This document shows positions 11,601 to 21,225 of a stretch of DNA of 28,527 bases, in pieces. The translations under genes and the position numbers were made by a program. The notes beneath the pieces were generated by a model. The model saw nothing but the letters and a program-made list of their open reading frames with translations, was not told where the DNA came from and searched no databases. The stretch is taken from assembly GCA_015499995.1 (NCBI GenBank), contig JADNRV010000505.1, forward strand, positions 1 through 28,527. The letters run 5' to 3'. Origin of the DNA: Flammula alnicola. Taxonomy: Eukaryota > Basidiomycota > Agaricomycetes > Agaricales > Strophariaceae. Position 1 is the first letter of the stretch. Each line of letters begins with the position of its first letter.

Positions 11601-11996
11601 AAAAAGCTCCAACGCAGCTGTAAGAAGTGGGAGTTGCACCGGTCGCTTCAGAAACTCGATAGTAAAACTTGAGGCCAAGTCCATGACGCCGAGAAAATGC
11701 TTCGAAGATCCCCGTTCCTGAACGCGAAGAAATTCTTTGAACAATTTGGAGGAAATGCCAACGGCTTCGATGTTTTCTTCGTGGCGAACTAGTTTTGCAG
11801 CGATCTGATATATTAAATGAACGTAGCCAGGCTCCTTTTCGAGGTTAACTGCTAGTAATTGTTGAGCGGCTTGCTTTGTATTGGTGAAGACCTTGCTTTG
11901 CCTTTGCCAAATGAGGTAGGCTACTTGTGTTAGCGGGCCACCGCTTTGCGTGGCAGTACGACTCTTTTCCTTTTTTGATGTTTTTATTTTTAATTT
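8688..11996 (-). CDS. CHAT-domain (caspase-like) protein, 5'-truncated
   Basis: The CHAT family (caspase HetF associated with TPRs) comprises clan CD cysteine peptidase-like proteins that are abundant in Agaricomycetes. Four exons are visible: 11996-9756 (open part), 9693-9063, a 28-nt micro-exon 8996-8969, and 8871-8688. Family landmarks appear in order: SWKLIVKPIFELMGF, LWWCPTGKFAFLPIHAAG, the histidine of LACHGHQ (codon 9258-9256), the cysteine of FLSACES (codon 9135-9133), GFRSVIGTMW, and the C-terminal DGPEVARSIYEELF..WATYIHVG. Both dyad residues are kept. The helical N-terminal region lacks clear TPR consensus. The frame stays open upstream to a TAA at 11999-11997 without any ATG and ends in AT-rich DNA; the first in-frame ATG (11684) lies inside conserved-looking helical sequence. 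The 5' end therefore seems cut off, leaving about 1027 codons. The substrate is unknown. Confidence 0.8.
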
Positions 11997-12278
11997 TTAT
12001 TCTTTATATAGCTTGTAATTTTACTGATACTGTAGTCGTATAGTCTACTTGAACAATAAATGCAATAAATTATGATACAATAATGCTGCATATATGTTCA
12101 ATGATGGCCCAGTGATGTTGCAATGGCAGTTTGGGAGCCTCTGATTTTATGCTATATATACAGTCTCACTCACTTCAATCACAGTACACTTGAGAACGCC
12201 TCTACATTGCGGGTATTGCATCATGGGATCCACAGCTGAGGGCATTGGTCAATAATGCCAAATAATGCCCTATTTGGT
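11961..12278. other. AT-rich junction DNA upstream of the broken CHAT gene
   Basis: At about 11961 the sequence changes sharply to T-rich and A-rich runs (for example TTTTTTGATGTTTTTATTTT), then AT-rich DNA without open frames. A weak inverted repeat, GGGCATT..AATGCCC, lies at about 12240-12270. This looks like the edge of an insertion or rearrangement that removed the CHAT gene's 5' exons and promoter. I cannot define the element. Confidence 0.5.
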
Positions 12279-12647
12279 GTTGGGACATAGTTGTTTACGT
12301 CAGCACTTCGAAAAAAGTGCTGACATAAACAATTTAATTAATTAAATAAATTAAGTCATGTGATTTGGTATGTAAGACATAGAGGAGCATAGAGGAACTC
12401 GAAGCCTTCAGAAGGCCTCGAGATGGCGGGAATGATCGGCCTGAAACTCTATATAAACCAGACATGAAACCGAGAAACAGCCCAGCAGTCCTTACATAAA
12501 TGATGAGCAGCACCAGGGGAGGCGACAACGTGCGTTACTCACGTCGACATGTGCCCTCCTTGCTTGCTTATCCTCACTTCACTTTTGTATCTTATTTTAT
12601 TTGTTGTACACCTTATGCCCAGTACATAGCACAGTTCAATTATATTC
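12279..12647 (+). mobile_element. Possible degenerate solo LTR
   Basis: The segment starts TGTTGGGACATAG, carries a long palindrome at 12291-12332, then a TATATAAA box (12450-12457) preceded by paired CTCGAAGCCTTC / GAAGGCCTCGAG (about 12399-12422), and continues into pyrimidine-rich sequence. This order resembles Ty1/copia-type LTRs of basidiomycetes. There is no defined CA end, no target-site duplication and no internal retrotransposon sequence next to it; the right side is cut by the inverted repeat starting at 12648. The call is tentative. Confidence 0.3.
12291..12332. repeat. 18-bp-arm palindrome
   Basis: The arms TTGTTTACGTCAGCACTT (12291-12308) and AAGTGCTGACATAAACAA (12315-12332) are complementary except for one base, with a 6-nt spacer. 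It could be a transcription-factor or transposase binding palindrome inside the possible LTR, or the head-to-head ends of two small elements. Confidence 0.75.
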
Positions 12648-13264
12648 TTCTGGTCATGTCAGGTCGAAGCCACATTATAATAAAACATTTCTCTCCTGCA
12701 AAGCTAGTCCATAATCTCCTCCATTGCGAAGTTATAGCTTGCGCACTGTTGCCTGCGAAATAGGGCAGAGCACAGCCACTGATCCGGCGCCAAAATGACA
12801 GATGGGCGGCTCTTGGTATCTACAGGGTACCTGCACGCCTTGTGAAACAACAAAATATAGTCCATAATCTAGTCTATAAGGAATTCATGAGATTTATATT
12901 GCTGAAAGTATGAGGTATTCTCATACTGGGCTGTGTGGGATGCTTTTTTTGAGTGAAAAATGCGAAATTAGGGAAGAAAATACCCCAGATTAAGATATTT
13001 CCCAGTTGGGAGTGATGGTGGACAGAGAAATCAAAACAATTTGACCTGGGTACACCTGAGTACTCATCGCGAGGCATGCAGGTACCCTGTAGATACCAAG
13101 AGCCGCCCATCTGTCATTTTGGCGCCGGATCAGTGGCTGTGCTCTGCCCTATTTCGCAGGCAGCAGTGCGCAAGCTATAACTTCGCAACGGAGGAGATTA
13201 TGGACTAGCTTTGCAGGAGAGAAATGTTTTATTATACTGTGGCTTTGACCTGACATGACCAGAA
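12648..13264. mobile_element. 617-bp element with ~193-bp inverted repeats
   Basis: The left arm (12648-12840, starting TTCTGGTCATGTCAGGTC) is nearly identical to the reverse complement of the right arm (13072-13264), with only a handful of differences over ~193 bp. The 231-bp interior is AT-rich and has no gene. High arm identity suggests recent formation or gene conversion. This fits a non-autonomous foldback or TIR DNA transposon. No target-site duplication was recognised. Confidence 0.75.
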
Positions 13265-13690
13265 TTTTTATTTATGGCCCCTAACCACCTCAAAGTACCT
13301 GTTTTATGGGTCTATCTCAGAACAGGGGCCACTAATAAAAAATCGGATCATGTCAGTCGACTTTAATTTCAATTCTAAGCAAAATACATCTACCAACTAT
13401 GTTAATAAGTGTTGTGGTTTAGGTGATATTTTTCATACACTCTGGAGGCCCATATTTGGCAGGCAATTCAGCCTGATTTCGCATTTTGGGGATATATAAT
13501 ACATTTCTCAAAAAATGGATCACGTAGGCTGATGAAAATACTTCTTATTATTAAATACACAACAAGAAATCTTACATATTGGTGATGTGAAGGGCACAAA
13601 TGCGATGTCTCAAGAAAATGGCTGTGACATGCAGTGACGCCATGTGTGACTGGTCATCACACTTACCGAGCATTGTTCACCACCATTAAC
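13265..13690. other. AT-rich region without genes
   Basis: No open frame with coding character is present. A short inverted pair, ATGGCCCCT (about 13275) and AGGGGCCAC (about 13325), flanks ~45 bp. Otherwise this is unannotated AT-rich DNA between two repeat elements. Confidence 0.5.
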
Positions 13691-13699
13691 ACCCTTCCT

Positions 13700-14045
13700 G
13701 CCCTCATTTCTTGACAAAATTGATATCATTAGATTTATAATTATAAGTAGATTATAACTAGATATAAAACAGGGAGGGGACAAATGAATGGAGACCAGGA
13801 GGATGCAGAAATCATTTAGAGTTGGTGAATCTATTTTTAAGTGCTAATCCCATGCTATCCCGGAATGTCATCTAAACAGCTGAACCATTTCCTCTGCACA
13901 GTTCTTGATAATAATGGTATCATTCAGTTTGTATTTACTTATAGATTACAGATATGTATATAGAATTGAGGGGGCAGGAGAATAGAGACCAAGGGAATGT
14001 AAAAGCATAACGCAGCAGGCCCAAGCTATTTTTAAAACATAAACA
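13700..14045. repeat. Two diverged ~190-200-bp repeat units
   Basis: Two units start near GATATCATTAGATTTATAAT (about 13723) and GGTATCATTCAGTTTGTATT (about 13917). Each continues with a TAGATTA(CA/TAA) block, then GGGGRCA..GAATRGAGACCA, and ends in CTATTTTTAA. The same units occur in both arms of the large element at 21916-27365 (for example 26288-26400), so a relative of that element, or its repeat, sits here too. Orientation matches that of the right arm. Confidence 0.6.
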
Positions 14046-14056
14046 TATGGCAAACT

Positions 14057-14137
14057 GCTTACAAATGTGATGCCATCAAAGATAAGGGATGAACAGCATG
14101 GCAATGCTTACAAATCTGATGCCATCAAAGATAGGGG
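14057..14137. repeat. 49-bp-period duplication
   Basis: GCTTACAAATSTGATGCCAT continuing with CAAAGATARGGGA occurs at 14057 and 14106 with two differences. On the minus strand this is a duplicated exon end plus splice donor (..ATTT|GTAAGC) of the gene fragment upstream at 14208-14715. Confidence 0.7.
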
Positions 14138-14715
14138 ACCAACAAGGTCGCTGCAAACCTGTTTTTTTGTGGGTAGCTGTAGATTAAAAGAACTCCCTTT
14201 TACTTACGTAAAAGAGTCGTAATGACACCCGGTGACTTCTTCCATCCCAAGATAGGTTCCTCCTTGGTCTCCAAATGCTTTGCTCTTGCAAAGAGTTCGT
14301 CAATTTGCTCAGGGTGGCTGATGAAGTGTTCGAGCTCCTCAGATGACAAGAGTTTGCACATATTCTTCAGTTGGCGGAAGAACATGAGATGCGTAAATTC
14401 TCCGGTGGATGCTATTTCTCGTGAGCGAAGTAATCAGAGCTAACAGTAGGAAGGGTTACGTACCAGAATCTTGAATAGCTTTTTGGTGCTGAGTATCAAC
14501 GGGGATGACAGTGAACTGGAAGGTGCAAACATGCACTCCTACGGGGTCTGACCCACGAAATCGTACATTGGCTAAGACAGGCCGATGCACTACTTCTGCT
14601 TCGAGCCTAAATAGCTGGAATCGGTGCTGCTGGACGCCACTGCTTGATGTTGCCTCGGTTTCAAAGTAACGAAGGTCGTTGCGGAGGAATAAACGCCAAA
14701 ATATGTTTCTACCCC
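14112..14715 (-). pseudogene. Spliced fragment of an unrecognised gene
   Basis: Minus-strand exons 14715-14464 and 14417-14208 join across a 46-nt intron in consistent phase. They encode about 154 residues, including FWRLFLRNDLRYFETEA, RFQLFRLEAEVVHRP and HFISHPEQIDELFARAKHLE. Good splice signals sit at both outer ends: acceptor CTACAG above 14715, donor C|GTAAGT below 14208. A further 47-nt exon, 14158-14112, also keeps phase and ends at a donor. No first or last exon was found, because both flanks are repeat DNA. I do not recognise the family. The exons carry no stops, so the break is recent, or missing exons lie beyond inserted repeats. Confidence 0.5.
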
Positions 14716-16851
14716 CTGTAGTCTTTCATCAGGAAAAAGTCAGAAGTATATTGAGACCAACATAGCCTACATAGCGCCCATAGCTCCGTTGCAAGCCCCT
14801 TGTTATATTGTGATCCATAGTTTGTCACGTTTGCAATGAAGTGCTATGGACAACTATAGAGTTGGCCATAGGCTCTATGGCATACGTGTAAACTCATTGT
14901 ATCATTGTCTTTATTGTTAGCTATAGACCTCGACAGTGCTCAAGAGATTTGTTAAGGAAAGCAAAATGGCAATTGTATATTTTTCAGGGGGGATGAATAC
15001 ATGAATTAGTACTAATCTAAATCCTCGCCAGTCTAATGACGTTACTCAGTTCGCTGTGGTGATCTTGGTTCGACCCGGTAAAGATGCTTAGTGCGGGGTG
15101 TGTGTGAACTACTAGATAATCAAGTAGTCGCTTTCAATAGACTTTGTAATGTCTATTAGAGAGATACTATCAAATCCGACTTGCTTCACTTTTAAATAAC
15201 TACTTTACTACACTCAAACACCCAAATCAATGTTTAGTTGACTTAGTTCGTCCAAGGGGAGGATAATAGTTTTATAATATCGATACCTGATAGTAGGTGT
15301 GCGATAAAAGAAGGTGTTTAACTATGCAACGGCTCAGGCAAGGCCTTAGGCGCGTTTATAGTCAATGGGTCGTTTTAAGTCCAATAGACTTGTGTAAATT
15401 CTGGTCTGGTACTCGGAAACTAGTGCTCTATGCACAAACTGCTAACTGATCTTGCTTTGTCTTGTTCTCCAATTGAGAAGATGGCTCTATGCCCTTTAAC
15501 TTGTCTTTACTTGTCTCAAAAACTATACTTGTGGAAAGAGGCGCGCAGATGTCTTATCCGCCGACACTACAGTCCCTTAACAATGGCCAGAGGCGCGTAG
15601 ACGCTTTGTCTACCGACACTACAGTCCAGGTCCCCAGATGTCCTTTGACAAAGGGTAGGTTTTGAACAAGTCACTTAGACAGGTTCCTTGGCTTATAACT
15701 CTCTTTACTTGTCTTGGCGAATCACTTAGACACGCGTTCTCGTCTTAACAGTTCGTTTATATCGTTACTTGGTTTCTTTTTATATTATGGGACTCTCGCT
15801 TTGAAGCTACTTGGTACTTAGAGGTGAAACACTTAAGATATAATTCTTAAGCGCTTGTATCTCGTGGGTGGTAAATTGCTTGTGTTCTACGGTGTTACAG
15901 GGCTGCTTATATACTACTGAGACGATATATTATTACATAGACGCAATGACGAGAATATAGAGATTTCATGGGCATTTGTGCGCGAGCGGCGGCCTTTGTG
16001 GAGTACAGTTTCCGTGCGCATCCGCTCAATCATGCCTTTTTGGTTGGATCGGGAGCTCAGATCGTCGTCGGCTCGGCTAACTTAAGCGCCTAAGACTTAC
16101 TCCTCCTCGACCGCGTGGTATACAGGCTCGTGACCTTTCGTTTTCATTGGTATCTTGTCTTGTCATTGGCTATCGACTGACCGGAGCATAGACGCGCTTA
16201 CATCTCGTCGGAGACGCTCGGGCAATCCTCACCCGTTCTGTCCGTGATAATCCTCGTGATTAGGGTTGTAACCCTTTGTCCTCCGTACCCGATACTCTGG
16301 TACTCTCGGCGTGCATCTGGGATCTCGCTGTGTCGAGTTATGCACCCCGGAAATCTTCCTGTACCAAGTTATTACCCGATATGGTATGTGTTCCCAATTT
16401 GGTATCCCTTTGATCCGAGCTTTGATCGGCGTTGCTACAGGCGCGTCTATGGGCGTCTGCTTTACCCCGCTGCTCCACTGTCCTCGGTGCCTTCGGCAAT
16501 GTCACGCGACCTGTCCTGTAGTGTGCCTAGATGTCCGTTCTTTAATCTAGAGACCCGCGCCCTCGCTGTATAGGCCGGATGGTTAAGATATTACTGAAAG
16601 GCGCCTATTCCGTACACTTCATTAGATGTACTGACTGTTATCTCAATAGTTACTAATGATAATGTCTTTATTAAACCGCGCATTCCTCGTTATCTTGCAT
16701 AGTTTCCTCTAGTCCTTAGTAGTCTTGTCATTGTAATGTCCGGACTTGTAACATTTAGACTACGGTATAAGCTTTACTAAGTGCTAAAAATAGCTCAGGT
16801 AAGGAGAATAGTAGTCCGTTCACAGCTAGCCGCTCGCGGTCTCTTCATCTC
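14716..16851. other. Long gene-free region, pyrimidine-rich on the plus strand
   Basis: Over 2 kb hold no gene I can support. The right half is rich in CTTGTCTT-type runs on the plus strand, like the spacers between genes A, B and C. An open frame at 16244-16573 has no protein-like features. Two similar blocks, GAGGCGCG..CCGACACTACAGTCC, start at 15538 and 15590. The region probably holds upstream sequence of gene A plus decayed repeats. Confidence 0.5.
15538..15630. repeat. Pair of 52-bp-spaced direct repeats
   Basis: GAGGCGCGCAGATG..CCGCCGACACTACAGTCC (from 15538) and GAGGCGCGTAGACG..TACCGACACTACAGTCC (from 15590) are two diverged tandem units in a gene-free region. The function is unknown. 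Confidence 0.6.
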
Positions 16852-16884
16852 CCCCCAACTTAGATATTGACTGTCCCCAGTCAA
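16851..16884 (+). promoter_or_regulatory. CCCCCAACTTA motif plus hairpin, upstream of gene A
   Basis: CCCCCCAACTTAGATA is followed directly by the hairpin TTGACTG-TCCC-CAGTCAA (16867-16884, 7-bp perfect stem). The same motif and an analogous hairpin with different stem bases occur at 19908-19937 upstream of gene B. It lies ~510 bp before the gene A ATG and ~400 bp before its TATA box. The role could be in transcription or RNA processing, or it could be the mark of a shared mobile unit; only the structure is seen. Confidence 0.55.
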
Positions 16885-17282
16885 CCTTATTGCACACTAT
16901 CAATGGTCTTTGGTTCTTGTTTTTCCGTTCAACATTTGCCTATGCATTTCCTTAGGAGCGCCTATGTTCTCACGGCAAAGCTTGCCGTTGTAATGAGAAG
17001 CACGGTGAAGACTTCCTGCCTAGCAAACTTTCCTAAGTTGCCAACTCGTGTTCTAAGGTCTTTCCATCCTAGGAATAGTTTCCTTAATCGTTGCTGATCC
17101 TGATCATCGGTAAGCGCTTCTAATGAATCCGCTTCCTTGAAAGGCTACAGAACGGATTCTATCAGGTTTTAACATATCCTGCGGCTTCTTTCTTGGTGAA
17201 TGCGAAGAATCGCACTCCATTATCATCATTCGGTTGTAGTCGGTGACTCGGTGCGGTCTCGGAAGCTTCGTCTTGGCCCGTG

Positions 17283-17290
17283 TATATAAA
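17283..17290 (+). promoter_or_regulatory. TATA box of gene A
   Basis: TATATAAA lies 102 bp before the ATG of gene A, in a region where the sequence becomes pyrimidine-rich just ahead of the start codon, a usual fungal core-promoter layout. Confidence 0.55.
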
Positions 17291-17391
17291 CTGGATATAC
17301 GCGCTCCTATAGACTCCAACACTTTCGCCCTTGTTCGCCACCACTGTCAACAACCACGCTCGTCTTCTACCCTCTCTCTGGTTATCTCATT

Positions 17392-19407
17392 ATGTCTGCT
17401 GCCATCTGCGCCTACTTGCAGCCTGTCTGGGACGTTCTCCGTCGTAAGCTCCTTATGTTTACGCTTACACCGGCAACCCGTCGCGTTTCCGCTGCCTCAA
17501 TGGTTCTTAGTGGATTATCCACCCAGATGGTATGTCATGTCTTTTTCTTCTTCGCTCTTGTCTCACTCTTCTCTTTCTAGGGTAATTATATGCGCGGGTT
17601 TGCAGTGACTAGGTCTCCCGAGCCTCTCGCTTGCTTGCGCGTGCGACGCTGGCTGTGTTTCCTGGCGCATGTCGCCGGTGAAACACCCCCTTCGTTCGCC
17701 TATTTCCCGGATTTCGATCCTTCCCTGGTTGTAAGTCATTACATCCTCTGCCTTTCATTTGTCTTTTACTGATCACCCTGACCGACCTTTTCTTTAGGCT
17801 GATTTTTATCCCTTGCATGCCGAGGAAGTCTCAGAGGCTGCTATGGATAGCGAACCGCCATTCCCAGAGCTCGTCGGGCTGGCTCAGCGACTGTTAGAGG
17901 CGACTTGGGTGCATTCGCCCGTCGTAGCTCCTCTTGTCCTGTATTCTCCTTCACCGTCACCGGTGCTTGGTATGTATATCTATGTTCCCTTTCGTTGATT
18001 CACAGTTTAACCAATCTTGGTTGTATAGCGCCGGTTCCAGACAGGGACCTTGACGAGATGCGTTCGCCCACATCGACGCCTGCTGGTATGTGCCATTGCA
18101 TATTTTCTTATTGGATTGTGGTTAACTTGGTGGTTTTTAGTTCCCCCAACAATGGATCGCGACGGCGCGCGTCTATCCTCGCCACCACCCATTCCGTCCT
18201 TGACCGCACATCCGGAGGATCGACTTCGGTGCTTTGTTGAAATTCCCCCGCGTCGTTCAAAGGGTCGCAAGGGTAAAGGCAAAGCTCGTGCTAGAACCCC
18301 GTCCCCATCTCCTGCACCTCCGTCACCTCCTCGCGCACTAATGACTCGCGCAGCTGCTGCAAGATTAGCTGCCAGTTCTCATCAAGAAGTCCGACCAGGA
18401 GTTGCCTCTGGCTCGCAGGTCACCCTGGATGTCTCTCCAGCCCCACCTCGACCTCTCAAGCGCAAAGTCGCGGCGCTGGGCGATGCTCGAAGCAAGCGCC
18501 CTCGTCGAGAGGTGACTCCTGAGTCCCCAGAGCCAGATTCTTCTTCTTCTAGCAAGTTGGCTGCTGCCCAACTTGCTCTGCTTTTGGGTGCGGTACCCAA
18601 ACCCCTGGTGAGTTCTTTTGTGTCATTATTGTTCTATGCATTTATTTCCTCGTTTTTGTTATCTTTAGGCGCCCCCCGTGTGTATTGCGTGCGGTCTCAA
18701 AGGATTAAAACCTGAGGACTGCATCGTACCACAGGGTGAACAGGGCTGTATCCCATGCCAGAGGAGCCGCCGTGGCATCTGCTCTTTCAGAGCCAAGCTG
18801 AAGGACCAGATGCCAGACTTTGAGTCTTTCCTCGAGTTTGGCCAGTCATCCCTGACCAGTAAGTTCCCTGTTATTGTCATATTCTTTCTTAGCTAACTTG
18901 TGGACCCCCCTAGACCTTCAAAATCTATTTGAACGGATCCAGCGCATTAGCGCCACCAACATCCTTCAACGAGCGCTCGTGCGGCAGAGTGACCTCGAGA
19001 TCTCCGTTCTGTCGTGTGAGGTCTTGGGTATCTTGTATCGGCTCGTTGCATCGGATCCCGACAACTCATTCCAGGAGTTGTACCTTGCTGACGACGATGC
19101 TATGGAGACGCTGATCGACGTTTTGTCGGCTTTGTCTCCTGGCGATCTGTCTTCCAATGATCGGTACCCTACTCACTCGACTTCCCTCTCTGAGCTGTCT
19201 CTTCTGCTGCAGGGGGTTGCTACTCCACCCTGGCTCCTTCACCCTAGCCACATCCTTCCTCCCCGCCCTCGTGTCGTTCCGTATCAGGAGAGCGAGCCCG
19301 ACGTCGACGAAGCCTCTGCCTCCCTTGACACCGATTCGGAGCGTGCTACTTTAGACGCTCTTGATCGCGACGTGGGCGACTTGGACGATTTCGAGTGCTA
19401 CCAGTAG
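17392..19407 (+). CDS. Gene A: unrecognised protein with six-cysteine cluster
   Basis: Seven exons (17392-17529, 17581-17730, 17798-17969, 18029-18085, 18141-18607, 18669-18858, 18914-19407) join with matching phases into 555 aa. Residues ~190-328 are Pro/Ser/Ala-rich with basic tracts such as RRSKGRKGKGKARAR and KRPRRE, likely nuclear signals. Exon 6 carries C333-x2-C336-x9-C346-x8-C355-x2-C358-x7-C366, a spacing reminiscent of fungal Zn2Cys6 binuclear clusters but with longer first loops. A helical region follows (FERIQRISATNILQRAL), then a strongly acidic tail (DVDEASASLDTDSE). DNA binding is an inference from these features. The start was chosen as the first ATG after the TATA box, leading into an exon with a good donor. 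Genes B and C follow on the same strand with similar architecture. It is intact, and the overall family is not recognised. Confidence 0.75.
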
Positions 19408-19907
19408 TTTTGGACCTGGTAAGCCCCACCTTATCCTTTCTTTCTTATCGTAACCAATACTGACTTCTATTTTATAGTCATATAATCGCTTATCTTGTCT
19501 TGTCTTGGGTCTTGGTCATTCTGTAGTATACCGCCCAATGTTTTGTTATCTTTTTGGTATCTTGTAGTGTACTAGCTTCGCTTCTTTAGATAGTTTTTAG
19601 GGTCTATCTTTTGTAGCATTACTTAGTACTTGTCTTTATATCTTGCTTTTTAAAATGTAAAACCCTTTTCTTGCTGCTTGACTTGTAGTCTGACTAATAA
19701 GTTTCGCTTCAAAGGATGCCTGCAGAATCTCCTTATATTGCTATAAGTATCTGAGACTATCTTTTAAGTGTCCCTTAAGACTTTATAGCCTTTACTTGAC
19801 TAGGTTTATGATGTAAACTCCGTAGTCAAATCGCAAAATTTCGTGGTAACCATAGACGCTCTTATGCATCGGCTGGTCGTTCTGCATACGCGCACCCTGT
19901 ACCTCTT
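19408..19907. other. Gene A to B spacer, no gene seen
   Basis: About 500 bp follow the gene A stop. The DNA is pyrimidine-rich on the plus strand, with repeated CTTGTCTT-like runs, and holds no open frame of note. It probably contains the 3' UTR of gene A and upstream regulatory DNA of gene B. Confidence 0.5.
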
Positions 19908-19937
19908 CCCCCAACTTAAAATCAACTGTCCCAGTTG
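19908..19937 (+). promoter_or_regulatory. CCCCCAACTTA motif plus hairpin, upstream of gene B
   Basis: CCCCCAACTTAAAAT is followed by the hairpin CAACTG-TCC-CAGTTG (19923-19937). Against the gene A copy, two stem positions differ on both sides so that pairing is kept (G-C to A-T, T-A to C-G). It lies 140 bp upstream of the gene B ATG. Confidence 0.55.
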
Positions 19938-20041
19938 TTCCAAGTCAGTACTAGAGATCGGTTACTATGTGCAGCTCGTCCTAGAAAGTAGCATACTGTG
20001 ATCGGTTGCCCGGAACCAAATTTTCACATACTCTCGTTCAA

Positions 20042-20048
20042 TATAAAA
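20042..20048 (+). promoter_or_regulatory. TATA box of gene B
   Basis: TATAAAA lies 35 bp before the ATG of gene B, so the transcript leader must be very short. Confidence 0.5.
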
Positions 20049-20076
20049 ACCCAGACATTGGACCCTAGTGCCCCCC

Positions 20077-20806
20077 ATGGCTTCCAATAACCAAGTAGAC
20101 GCGTCCAACACCCCTCCGGCTTATAGTCAAAACCTTCGCGATATATGGGATGGTCGCTCCCATACCACTCCTGAGGAACAAGTCGCTATCAAGGAGGCGA
20201 GGTTCACCGCTCTTTTCAACGCCGCTCACAACCTCGACACCGCTCAAATTCGTCTTCAAGATGAGTATCCTATCCCCGAGTTCACCGCGTTCATGCAGGC
20301 TTTCGTGCGTTGCTCTTTATTTATTTTATCATTCAAATCCTCATTTTCTGTCTTATTTCGCTTTAGTTGGACTATCACGACGCTGTCCCCGAAGGTACCG
20401 TCCACGGACAGGATGCTGCTGGCTTCTACTGCGTTCTGAACGGACTCTGGTTCCGTTTAATCGGTACTCCGCGCGAGCATTTTGGTGGCGAGATGGCCGG
20501 GAAGGTATACGCGCTTATGCGTTGCCCCACTCTCCCTGCCTATCCGCAGTCCAACACTGTATGCTTTATCATTTCTCATATGTCATCCGCTTTCTAACTT
20601 TTATGGGTGCCTTCTAGACCGCTCATTTGGCCTGGAAACTCGCTAGCGAAGGTGTAGACAAGGTTATCCAGCATATTGAGGACAAACGCGTAGTCTGTTA
20701 CTTAGTCGGTACACACATTCGTGCCTTCCGTGACCTTCAGTTACAGCTTGCCCTAAACCTAGACATAGCCGTAGAGTTCCTACCCATCTCGTCGTTACTT
20801 GCATAG
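20077..20806 (+). CDS. Gene B: unrecognised 202-aa protein
   Basis: Three exons (20077-20304, 20367-20558, 20618-20806) join in phase 0 to 202 aa starting MASNNQVDASNTPPAYSQN. The protein is soluble-looking and mixed helical, with segments such as DAAGFYCVLNGLWFRLIG, EMAGKVYALMRCPTLPAYP and THIRAFRDLQLQLALNLD. There is no signal peptide, membrane span or cysteine cluster. Both introns are ~60 nt with clean borders. It lies between gene A and the broken gene C on the same strand; all three have TATA boxes and similar spacers, which suggests a related origin or shared regulation. I recognise no known domain. No frame-disrupting change was found, so it may be functional. Confidence 0.7.
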
Positions 20807-21148
20807 TGTAGTGTTTCCTAGTCGATTGTAGACCTTCATCAAAGTTGAAGTGATCTTACGTCCCAGAATAGTAACAATTGATTGGCGCTCTTACGAGGCA
20901 CTGATTGCAAATCATTACACATCTATTAATAGCACGCGGAAATCGCTACTTGCGTACTTCGGAAAGAAAACAATTTTCTTTAAGAATTGAGGGACATAAC
21001 GACTGCCATGCTACAGATAGGATCGACAGAAGCGTTCTCGGTCAACGCGGCCGTCTTGACAGCAATTTTACTCTGCCGTGTGGCTAAAGTTTTAACGCGT
21101 CTACAGATCGCTCGGGCTTGACAGTTTCGATCCTTAGTCCAAGTACGC
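20807..21148. other. Gene B to C spacer
   Basis: No gene was found in these ~340 bp. The start is likely the gene B 3' UTR, and the right end leads into the gene C TATA box. I found no copy of the CCCCCAACTTA/hairpin module here, unlike upstream of genes A and B. Confidence 0.5.
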
Positions 21149-21155
21149 TATAAAA
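21149..21155 (+). promoter_or_regulatory. TATA box of gene C
   Basis: TATAAAA lies 71 bp before the ATG of gene C, in a layout like that of genes A and B. Confidence 0.5.
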
Positions 21156-21225
21156 GCTCGCGAGGACGCAGCGTTTCAACCCGCTTCAGCATCTCTGCTT
21201 GGCACCCACTGTCCTTTCTGTTACT

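Noticed and set aside
11742..11744. TTG at 11744 as the start of the CHAT protein
   Set aside because: Fungal nuclear genes rarely use TTG, and the same frame stays open upstream with family-like helical sequence, so the real start is missing or further upstream.
14740..14885. Possible MITE around CATAGCTCC..GGCTCTATGG
   Set aside because: The inverted matches are short and interrupted; no consistent termini could be set.
16244..16573. 109-aa frame in the gene-free region
   Set aside because: Its composition is irregular (many Tyr, Pro, Arg and Cys), it has no splice context or recognisable motif, and it overlaps another frame.
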